The notes under the pieces are model-generated. The model did no database searches. It saw only the letters and a list, made by a program, of their open reading frames with translations, and was not told where the DNA came from. Positions 8,763-15,307 of a stretch of DNA of 64,000 nucleotides are shown here, piece by piece. Made by a program: the position numbers and the translations under genes. The stretch is from assembly GCA_027314025.1 (NCBI GenBank), contig DAHVCP010000023.1, positions 1 through 64,000 of the forward strand, in the 5' to 3' direction. This DNA is from Acidobacteriota bacterium. GTDB taxonomy: Bacteria > Acidobacteriota > Terriglobia > Terriglobales > SCQP01. The number at the start of each line of letters is the position of its first letter. The stretch's first letter is position 1.

Positions 8763-9155
8763 TTGAGTCTCAAGCGATACGGCGTTGCAGGCGGCAAGGG
8801 CGCGGGAGGTCAGCATCTTCCTTTCGCGCGGGCGGTGGAAGCGGATGGTTGGCTGCACGTCTCTGGCCAGGTGCCGATGGTGAACGGTGAACTGGTCACG
8901 GGCAGCATCACGGTCCAGGCGCGCCAGGCCATTCAGAATCTGGTCGCCGTCCTCCAGCAGGCGGGATATGGCCCGGAGCACGTGGTCCGCTGCGGCGTCT
9001 GGCTGCATGATCCGCGCGACTTCTCCGCGTTCAACGCTGTCTTTCGCGAATTCTTCGGCGAACATCCGCCCGCGCGCGCCTGCGTCGTCTCCAGCATGGT
9101 GGTGGACTGCAAGGTGGAAATAGACTGCGTCGCCTACAAAAGCCCCCGGGCCTGA
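8763..9155 (+). CDS. RidA/YjgF-family enamine/imine deaminase
   Basis: A 130-residue RidA-superfamily protein. Family features include GGQHLPFARAVEADGWLHVSGQ, the GYGPEHVVRCGVWL strand-helix and PPARACVVSS near the C terminus, the usual site of the substrate-binding Arg (ARACV). A TTG start at 8763 is proposed because GAAAGGAAGG lies 5-14 nt upstream; an ATG at 8718 is the alternative and gives 145 residues. RidA proteins hydrolyse reactive 2-aminoacrylate-type enamines made by PLP dehydratases. It sits directly after the deacylase and near the D-serine-dehydratase-like gene, so it plausibly detoxifies their product (inference). Confidence 0.88.
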   Translation: MSLKRYGVAGGKGAGGQHLPFARAVEADGWLHVSGQVPMVNGELVTGSITVQARQAIQNLVAVLQQAGYGPEHVVRCGVWLHDPRDFSAFNAVFREFFGEHPPARACVVSSMVVDCKVEIDCVAYKSPRA

Positions 9156-9180
9156 TTCGACGCGCCGAGCCTATTGGATA

Positions 9181-9270
9181 GGCGCGGGCCCCGGCCCCGC
9201 CGCCGACGGGGAATTTCGCGGCCTTTCCCCGCCCTCTTTGCTCCCCGAGCAAAAGGCGCGGCCCCCGCGC
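9181..9270 (+). repeat. Family A structured repeat, copy A3 (short form)
   Basis: Begins 25 nt after the RidA stop and ends 25 nt before the next start, both genes and repeat on the plus strand. The 5' box is fused directly to the 3' module (AATTTCGCGGCC, TTTGCTC-CCC-GAGCAAA, CGCGG-CCC-CCGCG), and the middle hairpins are missing. It fills almost the entire intergenic space. Confidence 0.8.
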
Positions 9271-9294
9271 AGGGTTGACACTCGTTCTTTGGCC

Positions 9295-10437
9295 ATGGAA
9301 ACCAACTCAGCGAACAGCCCCGTCTTCGCCTACCTTGGTGCCTACACCGGCGCCTACACCGGCGGCAGCGCGAACGGCGGCGAAGGCATTTACCGCTATG
9401 AGGTGAACCCGCGCACGGGCGAGCTTGCCAACCGCCAGCTCGCCGCCCGAACGCCCAACCCGTCCTGGCTGGCCTTGCATCCCTCCCGGCGCTTTCTCTA
9501 CGCCGTCAACGAAGTCGCAACCTTCGCCGGCGGCGGCTCGGTCAGCGCCTTCGCCGTGGACCGCGCCACGGGAGACCTGCGCGCGCTCAACACCGTCGCC
9601 TCGGGAGGCTCGGGCCCGGCGCACATCAGCCTGGACGTCGCCGGGCATTGGGCCTTCGTCGCCAACTACATCGGCGGCGCGGTTGCAGTGCTCCCCGTCC
9701 ATGCCGACGGCTCGCTCGGCGACGCGGTCTGCGTGCGCCATCCCGCTGGCGCCGCAGGCGGCACGCACGCAGCCGGCGCGGGTTCCGGCAGCGCCGCCGG
9801 CGGGGGCCATTCCGCGTCGCACGCGCATATGATCCAGGCCGATCCCGACAATCGCTTCGTCATCGCCACCAATCTCGGCCAAGACCGGGTCTTCAGCTAC
9901 CAGTTGCATCCCTCCACCGGCCAACTCACGCCCGTGGCCGCGCAGCCTTTTGTCTCCCTGCCGGCCGGCGCCGGCCCGCGCCACTTCGTCTTTCATCCCA
10001 ACCGGCGCTGGTTGTACTGCTTGCAGGAGGCGGCGTCCACCGTCGCTTTCTTCCGCTACGATTCCTCGCAGGGAACGCTGCGCTTACAGCAAACCATCTC
10101 CGCGCTGCCGCCCGGGTTCACCGGCGCCAACTTCTCGTCGCATGTTGCTTTCGGCCCTTCCGGCCGCGTGCTCTATGCCGCCAACCGGCTGCACGACGCC
10201 ATTTCCGCTTTCACCATCGGCCCCGACGGCCGCCTCGCCTTCCTGGGCGAAAGCCCCACCATGGGCGGCTACCCGCGCAGCTTCGCCATCGAGCCCAGCG
10301 GCAGGTTCCTGTTTGCCTGCAACCAACACACGGACGCCATCACCTGCTTCCGCGTCAGCCCTGACGATGGCCTGCTCCATTTCACCGGCCATTCCATTGC
10401 GGCGCCCGCGCCCGCTTGCCTGCTCTTCCTCGCATAG
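9295..10437 (+). CDS. 6-phosphogluconolactonase-like beta-propeller (YbhE/lactonase family)
   Basis: A 380-residue seven-bladed lactonase-family propeller. Recurrent blade motifs are WLALHPSRRFLYAVNE, VSAFAVDRATGDL, AHISLDVAGHWAFVANY, HMIQADPDNRFVIATNLG, PRHFVFHPNRRWLYCLQE and PRSFAIEPSGRFLFACNQ. Members act as 6-phosphogluconolactonases in the oxidative pentose phosphate pathway or on other lactones; which applies here is unknown. The start at 9295 (METNSANS) is chosen because everything upstream in frame is repeat A3. The N terminus contains a duplicated GAYT-GAYTGG. A perfect TTGACA lies 22 nt upstream but has no -10 partner. No signal peptide is seen. Confidence 0.88.
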   Translation: METNSANSPVFAYLGAYTGAYTGGSANGGEGIYRYEVNPRTGELANRQLAARTPNPSWLALHPSRRFLYAVNEVATFAGGGSVSAFAVDRATGDLRALNTVASGGSGPAHISLDVAGHWAFVANYIGGAVAVLPVHADGSLGDAVCVRHPAGAAGGTHAAGAGSGSAAGGGHSASHAHMIQADPDNRFVIATNLGQDRVFSYQLHPSTGQLTPVAAQPFVSLPAGAGPRHFVFHPNRRWLYCLQEAASTVAFFRYDSSQGTLRLQQTISALPPGFTGANFSSHVAFGPSGRVLYAANRLHDAISAFTIGPDGRLAFLGESPTMGGYPRSFAIEPSGRFLFACNQHTDAITCFRVSPDDGLLHFTGHSIAAPAPACLLFLA

Positions 10438-10469
10438 CGCGAGCAGGCGCCGGCCCCGACCACGCGCCG

Positions 10470-10700
10470 TAGGGTCGCCGTCCGCGGCGATCGTTCCCCG
10501 CCGCCCGGGAGGGCGACGGTACGCAGGGCAGGAGCCCTACCCCACGCTTCCGCGCCAATGTCTGCGCCACGCGAGATGTTCCCGCCGCGCGCAATGTGGG
10601 GTATGCCTCCGGCTTGCGTGCGGTCGCGCCGTGCGCGGCCGGGCGCGTGGAACAGGCTTCAGCCTGTGTGCTGCGGGCTTTAGCCCGCAGGCGCGCACAA
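10470..10700 (-). repeat. Palindromic repeat cluster, family B (copy 2)
   Basis: The reverse complement of the cluster at the window start. It contains GGCAGGAGCCCTACCCCAC at about 10,529-10,548, the CCGGCTTGCGTGCGGTCGCG segment near 10,612, AGGCTTCAGCCT at about 10,653, and the perfect palindrome GCGGGCTTTAGCCCGC near 10,674-10,690. The gap between the lactonase gene and smpB (10,438-11,127) is entirely repeats; I see no gene in it. A family A 5' box fragment lies at about 10,716-10,745. Confidence 0.7.
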
Positions 10701-10852
10701 CGGGCAATGACGGGCGCGGGCCAAAGCCCCGCCGTCGGCGGGGCGTCCCACTTACAAGGTAAGCGGCCCGCAACAGCGGGTTCGTGGGACGGCCAGCCTC
10801 GGCCGCCGGAGCTTGCCTCCGCCGCCAACCCGCGCCAAATCGCGCCGACCAC

Positions 10853-11120
10853 TCGCGGGGGCCGCGCCTTTTGCTCGGGGAGCAAAGAGGGCGGGGAAAG
10901 GCCGCGAAATTCCCCGGCGCCGCAGGCGCGCTGGCAATCGCTGCGGCCCGCCCCCGGCAAGCGAAGCGGCGCGGCTCCCAAAGCCGGGGTCCCCAACGCG
11001 CAGCGCTGCGCGTCGGGGTGGAGCGACGCGCCACCTGGGCTGGGGCGGGCTGGGGTCCCCGGCCCAGCCGGCGCGCAAGCGGGACGCCCCGCCGTCGGCG
11101 GGGCCGGGGCCCGCGCCAAG
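10853..11120 (-). repeat. Family A structured repeat, copy A4 (full length, reverse)
   Basis: A full-length copy reading on the minus strand, starting about 8 nt after the smpB stop codon and in the same orientation as smpB. The 5' box has loop GAC instead of TGC, and the central stem is CCCCGACGCGCA / TGCGCGTTGGGG (one G-T wobble). The 3' hairpin is TTTGCTC-CCC-GAGCAAA. Confidence 0.85.
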
Positions 11121-11127
11121 CGATGGT

Positions 11128-11607
11128 CTACCGCCGCGCATGCGCCTTCAGCGCCGCCCGCGCCTCGCGCTCCGCTTCCCGCCGCCGCACGGTCTCCCGC
11201 TTATCGAAGAGCTGCTTGCCGCGGGCCAAGCCCAGTTCGACCTTCACCCGGCCGTTTTTGAAATACAGCCGCAGCGGAATCAGCGTCAGGCCTTTCTCGC
11301 GGGTTTTGCCCTCTAGGCGAAAGATCTCGGCTTTGTGCAGCAGCAGCTTGCGCGTGCGCTCGGCTTCGGCGGCGGCGTAGCCGGCGAATTGATAGGGGCT
11401 GATGTGGCAGTTCAGCAGCACGGCTTCGCCGTTCCGCACCAAGGCGTAGCTGTCCTTCAGCTGCGCCTGCCCCAGCCGCAGGGACTTCACCTCGCTGCCC
11501 AGCAGCGCCATGCCGGCTTCAAACCGCTCCAAAATCTCGTATTTGTGGCGCGCCTGCCGGTTGTCCGCAATCACCTTTTCGCCTTCCCCCGCCCGTGCCC
11601 GCGCCAT
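11128..11607 (-). CDS. smpB: SsrA-binding protein SmpB
   Basis: A 159-residue tmRNA-binding protein of trans-translation, which rescues stalled ribosomes. Canonical features are the N-terminal VIADNRQARHKYEILERFEAG, the oligonucleotide-binding barrel (GSEVKSLRLGQAQLKDSYA, NCHISPYQFA), HKAEIFRLEGKTREKGLTL, and the basic C-terminal tail GKQLFDKRETVRRREAERE. The length is normal. The start at 11607 (MARARAGEG) is chosen over an upstream in-frame start at 11886, which would add 93 unrelated residues; it also sits 5 nt after a TACCAT -10-like hexamer. No ssrA gene is seen nearby. Confidence 0.95.
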   Translation of the reverse strand: MARARAGEGEKVIADNRQARHKYEILERFEAGMALLGSEVKSLRLGQAQLKDSYALVRNGEAVLLNCHISPYQFAGYAAAEAERTRKLLLHKAEIFRLEGKTREKGLTLIPLRLYFKNGRVKVELGLARGKQLFDKRETVRRREAEREARAALKAHARR

Positions 11608-11618
11608 ACCCGATGGTA
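11608..11618 (-). promoter_or_regulatory. Candidate leaderless -10 element of smpB
   Basis: On the minus strand TACCAT is followed by CGGGT (5 nt) and the smpB ATG. No Shine-Dalgarno is visible. This is a weaker -10 match than the miaB, hicB or maltokinase examples. Confidence 0.35.
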
Positions 11619-11722
11619 GCCCGACCGCGCGCCGCCCCGTTCCCCGCCGGACATGCCGTGGATGGTCCGCCGCCCCAGCCCCCGCCCGCGCCAAGCCGAC
11701 GGCGCCCTTCGCCACCCTCCCC

Positions 11723-11751
11723 TTGACGCCCGACAGGAGAGGGCATATGCT
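11723..11751 (+). promoter_or_regulatory. Sigma-70-type promoter of padR
   Basis: TTGACG at 11,723-11,728, a spacer of exactly 17 nt, then TATGCT at 11,746-11,751. Predicted transcription start is near 11,758, giving a leader of about 30 nt that contains the AGGAG of padR. This is the most consensus-like two-box promoter in the window. Confidence 0.6.
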
Positions 11752-11775
11752 GGCGGCAGTTCCAATAGACCGCCA
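11751..11775 (+). promoter_or_regulatory. Possible PadR operator (inverted repeat)
   Basis: TGGCGG and CCGCCA form a perfect 6-bp inverted repeat separated by 13 nt, spanning the predicted transcription start of padR. PadR regulators commonly repress their own operons from such sites. The assignment rests on position only. Confidence 0.35.
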
Positions 11776-11789
11776 ACAGGAGCAACGCC

Positions 11790-12149
11790 ATGAACTTCCT
11801 CCCGGCGCGCCGCCCGCCGCCCAAGACCGATCTGCTGCAAGGCACCTTGGACATGCTGGTGCTGAAGACGCTGCAACTGGAGCCAATGCACGGCTGGGGC
11901 ATCGCGCAGCGGATTCTCCAGGTTTCCGGCGACGTATTGCGGGTCGAGCAGGGCTCGCTCTACCCGGCGCTGCACCGGCTGGAGATGCAAGGGTTCATCA
12001 CCGCCGAGTGGGGAATCTCGGAGAACAACCGCCGCGCCCGCTACTACCGCCTGCGGCCCGCGGGCCGCAAGCGCCTGGCGGCGGAAAGCGACAGCTGGGA
12101 GCGGGTCAGGGGCGCGATCGCGCGGGTCATGGCCGCCGGCAATCCCTGA
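11790..12149 (+). CDS. PadR-family transcriptional regulator
   Basis: A 119-residue winged-helix regulator of the short PadR type. The family pattern is clear: [29 protein letters not shown], then [16 protein letters not shown] with the recognition helix, then the wing [16 protein letters not shown]. The ATG at 11790 is preceded by AGGAG at good spacing. It is 21 nt upstream of the ADOP permease gene, the usual acidobacterial PadR-ADOP pair, and likely controls that gene and itself. The ligand is unknown. Confidence 0.93.
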   Translation: MNFLPARRPPPKTDLLQGTLDMLVLKTLQLEPMHGWGIAQRILQVSGDVLRVEQGSLYPALHRLEMQGFITAEWGISENNRRARYYRLRPAGRKRLAAESDSWERVRGAIARVMAAGNP

Positions 12150-12170
12150 GCCACCGGAAAGGAAACGAAG

Positions 12171-14915
12171 ATGCGGAGCTGGTTGCGGCGATTGCGGGCG
12201 CGGTTGCTCCGGCGAAGCGCGGAGGTTGAACTGGCGGAGGAACTGCGGTTTCATCTGGACCGTCAGACGGAAGCGCTGGAAAGCGAGGGATTGGGCGCCG
12301 AGGAGGCGCGGCGAACCGCGCTGCGCCGCTTCGGCAACCCGGCGCTGACCGCCGAACGCTGCCGCGACCAGCGGCGGCTGGGATGGGCCGAGGACGCCGC
12401 CGACGACCTGCGCCGGGCGGCTCGCAGCCTGCGCCAGGCGCCCGGATTCGCCTTGGCGTCGGTCGTTTTGCTGGCGCTGGGCATCGGCGCCGCCACGGCG
12501 CTGTTTGGCCCGCTCTATTCCTTGGTGCTCTCCCCGCTGCCCTTTCCCCAAGCCAACCGCCTGGTTCGCGTCGGCGGAGTGCCGATGCCCTATCGCTGGG
12601 CGTCGCCGCGGCTGCGGCAAGCCCTCAAGCCGGTTTTCTCCCGTATCGCGCAGTTCGACGGGTGGGGCTCCGAGAATGCGCCTCACGCGTTCGGCCCAGC
12701 CCTCCGCATCACCGGTGTCACGCCGGGATTTTTCCGCACCGTCGGCGTCGCACCGCGGCTGGGCCGCGATTTCCGGCGCGGCGACTCCCTTACGGACGGC
12801 GTCGTCATCAGCGACGCCGTCTGGCGCACCCGCCTGCACGCCAAATTGGACCTCAGCGGCGCATTGCTCCGCGTCGGGTTCGCAACCCTGCCTGTCGCCG
12901 GCGTGATGCCGCCCGGCTTCAATTTTCCCGCCGGCACGCAGGTCTGGGTGTTGCAGCCGAAGAGCGTCGGCCTGCCCTTCGGTTCACCCGTCATCGCCCG
13001 CCTTCAGCCGGGCCTGTCGCAGGCCGCGGCCCTAGTGAGGCTGCGGACGATCGCCAAAGCCCAACAAGTCCGCGACGGGCCCGTTACGCTCCAGCCGCTG
13101 CACGACTATCTGCTCGGTGATCGCCGTCCCCTGCTGTGGATGCTATGGGCGGTAGCGGTGCTTTTTCTCCTGCTCGCCTCGGCCGGCGTCGCCAATCTGT
13201 TTCTGGTGCGGGGCGTTCGGCGCCAGCCGGAAGTGGCCCTGCGCCCTGGCGCTGGGCGGCGGCCGTGCGCGCCTCCTGCGCCAGCAACTCGCCGAAGGCT
13301 GCTGCTGGCTTTGGCCGGAGCGGCCCTCGGCATTGGCCTGGCCGTTTCTGCCGGCGCCGCCCTGCGCGCCGCCCTGCCCGCCGCCTTGGGCCGCACCGCT
13401 TTCGCGCCCCAACCCGCCCTCGCACCCTCCATCGGTTTGGTCATCGCCCTGGCTCTAACCGCTGCGCTAGCCTGCGGATCGTGGCCCGCCTGGCGCGCCG
13501 CCCGCACCGACGCCGGCGCCTACCTCAAGCCCTCCGGCAGCGGTCTGGGCCCCGCGCCCTCCGGCCTTCGGCGGCTGCGCAGCCGCGAACTTTTGGTCGC
13601 CGGCCAGCTCGCCTTGGCGCTCGCCCTCCTGATCGCCAGCGCCCTCCTGGCGCGCAGCGCGGAGGCGCGGCTCGACGTCAAATTCGGGTTTCCGGCCCGG
13701 CATGTGGTCTCCGTCACAGCCGAACTCCCGTGGCTGCCGGCAATGGCGAGCGCGCAGCTGGCCTACTTCCGCCTGGTACGGGCAGACCCAAGCCTCACCG
13801 CCAGCTATCGGGCGACGAAGAAGGCGATTAAGGAGAGCGGGATGCTGTTCGCATCGCTGGCCAGCGATGAACGCGACCTCGCCTACCAGTCGGAAGCGCG
13901 GGCCAAGCTCGCATCCATACCCGGCGTCATCTCCGCCGCCGTACTCTCTCCGCTCCCCTTCAATGGGCAGGTCCGCCCCTCCGCTTTAGAATTTGTGCAG
14001 CTAGGACCGAGCCGGCCACGGGTGCCCGCGTATCTGCGGTACGCCGGCAGCAATTTTGTACCCACCCTTGGTACCCGCCTTTTGGCGGGGCACACGTTCA
14101 CCCCGACCGAGACCGAAACCTCTGCCCGCGTGCAAGAACGGGCAACGTTGACCTACGGCTCACCCCGTAGGGGCTACCTTCTTCCGGTGGTGATCAACGA
14201 AGCCCTCGCCCACCGGTTCTGGCCCGGTCGGAGTCCGCTCGGCAAACGGCTCTACTGCGCATACCAGCCTTGCCGAGTCATCGGCGTGGTTTCCAACATT
14301 CGCGAGAGCAGCGCCGACCTGGCCGTTTGGCCAACGGTATACCGGCCGGCCCAATTCAACATCTCCGATGAGCTAACGTTTATCGCCCGGCTGCGGCCGG
14401 GAACCCCCATCGCCGCTTTTCTGGTGGCGGCGCGGCGCATCGTAACCGGGCTGGCGCCGGGCATGGCGCCGCCGCGCATCGTCAGTCTGGCCGCCTTGGC
14501 GGAGAAATCCTGGACCAACCTCCGCGTCGCGCTGTGGTTGTTGGCGTTCTTTGCGGCGCTCGGCGTCATCGTCGCCGCGGTGGGCGTCTACGCCGCCGCC
14601 GCGCAGCTGGCCGCCACCCGGCGGCGGGAAACGGGCGTCCGCATGGCTCTCGGCGCTCGCCCGGGGCAGATCCGCCGCCTGGCTCTGTGGCGGAGCCTGC
14701 GGTTGGCCCTGGCCGCCCTTCCCATCGGCGCCTTCGCCGCTTGGGCTCTGGCCCGGGGACTCTCCCATTGGCTGTTCCGCGTCGGCGCTCTGGATGCCCG
14801 CAGCTACGCCGCCGCCGCCGCGATGTTGCTCCTGCTCACCCTTTTCGCCGGTTTGTGGCCTGCCCACTGCGCCGCCCGCGCCGACCCCGCCGCCGCGCTG
14901 CGCGACGACGGCTAG
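12171..14915 (+). CDS. ADOP-type ABC transporter permease with compensated frameshift
   Basis: A 914-residue duplicated permease of the acidobacterial ADOP group. It has a helical N-terminal prefix (about 1-75, ELRFHLDRQTEALESEGLG), a first transmembrane helix (about 95-120) and a MacB-like periplasmic core. The first FtsX helix set starts near residue 320 and the second MacB core/FtsX half runs from about 480 to the end (TRRRETGVRMALGARPGQI). The first FtsX half is odd. From base 13,245 to about 13,298 the reading frame gives a Pro/Ala/Arg-rich string, while the +1-shifted frame gives the expected LALGGGRARLLRQQLAE, so a pair of opposite frameshifts is likely. Shine-Dalgarno AAGGAAAC precedes the ATG. 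These proteins work without a dedicated ATPase gene; substrate unknown. Confidence 0.88.
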   Translation: MRSWLRRLRARLLRRSAEVELAEELRFHLDRQTEALESEGLGAEEARRTALRRFGNPALTAERCRDQRRLGWAEDAADDLRRAARSLRQAPGFALASVVLLALGIGAATALFGPLYSLVLSPLPFPQANRLVRVGGVPMPYRWASPRLRQALKPVFSRIAQFDGWGSENAPHAFGPALRITGVTPGFFRTVGVAPRLGRDFRRGDSLTDGVVISDAVWRTRLHAKLDLSGALLRVGFATLPVAGVMPPGFNFPAGTQVWVLQPKSVGLPFGSPVIARLQPGLSQAAALVRLRTIAKAQQVRDGPVTLQPLHDYLLGDRRPLLWMLWAVAVLFLLLASAGVANLFLVRGVRRQPEVALRPGAGRRPCAPPAPATRRRLLLALAGAALGIGLAVSAGAALRAALPAALGRTAFAPQPALAPSIGLVIALALTAALACGSWPAWRAARTDAGAYLKPSGSGLGPAPSGLRRLRSRELLVAGQLALALALLIASALLARSAEARLDVKFGFPARHVVSVTAELPWLPAMASAQLAYFRLVRADPSLTASYRATKKAIKESGMLFASLASDERDLAYQSEARAKLASIPGVISAAVLSPLPFNGQVRPSALEFVQLGPSRPRVPAYLRYAGSNFVPTLGTRLLAGHTFTPTETETSARVQERATLTYGSPRRGYLLPVVINEALAHRFWPGRSPLGKRLYCAYQPCRVIGVVSNIRESSADLAVWPTVYRPAQFNISDELTFIARLRPGTPIAAFLVAARRIVTGLAPGMAPPRIVSLAALAEKSWTNLRVALWLLAFFAALGVIVAAVGVYAAAAQLAATRRRETGVRMALGARPGQIRRLALWRSLRLALAALPIGAFAAWALARGLSHWLFRVGALDARSYAAAAAMLLLLTLFAGLWPAHCAARADPAAALRDDG

Positions 14916-15307
14916 CCCGCCCTGCCCGCCACCCGGCCCGCCCTCCTTGCGCCTGGCCTTGCCCGCGCCGGCGGCCGCCGAAATCGGATCGCCGTGGCAA
15001 CGCCGCCCTTCCGGCCCGCGTAGTGCCAACTCCGCCGCCCGCAGCCGCCCGCCCGCCGCAACGCCGGAAATCCCGGCGGCGGGGGCGGGCGGCGGGGCGC
15101 CAGCGGGCGCCATCCAGAAGGGGGCGTCCGCAGCGCATCCTCAGGGACACGTAACCTCGGCGGTTCCCCTGAAACGCCGGCCGGAGCCGGCGTGCTAAAC
15201 TCAACCCCAAATCGTGCCGAAATCGGCCGGTCGCCCACGGCCCGTGCCGGGGCTGTCCCGAACCTGGACCCGACGCCAGTGGCGGGGCAAGCCACTCTCC
15301 CCCCAGG
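14916..15307 (+). other. Gene-free intergenic stretch with a strong hairpin
   Basis: No gene was recognised between the permease and the secretin. A perfect 8-bp stem ACGCCGGC-CGGA-GCCGGCGT lies at 15,174-15,193 and is followed by GCTAAACT. It lacks a T-run and so is not a typical terminator. TAAACT at about 15,195 could be a distant -10 for the secretin gene, but no -35 is visible. Confidence 0.35.

Noticed and set aside
9273-9295. TTGACA 22 nt before the lactonase start, as a -35 box.
   Set aside because: At 17 nt spacing the -10 position reads GAAACC and falls inside the coding sequence, so no promoter is supported.
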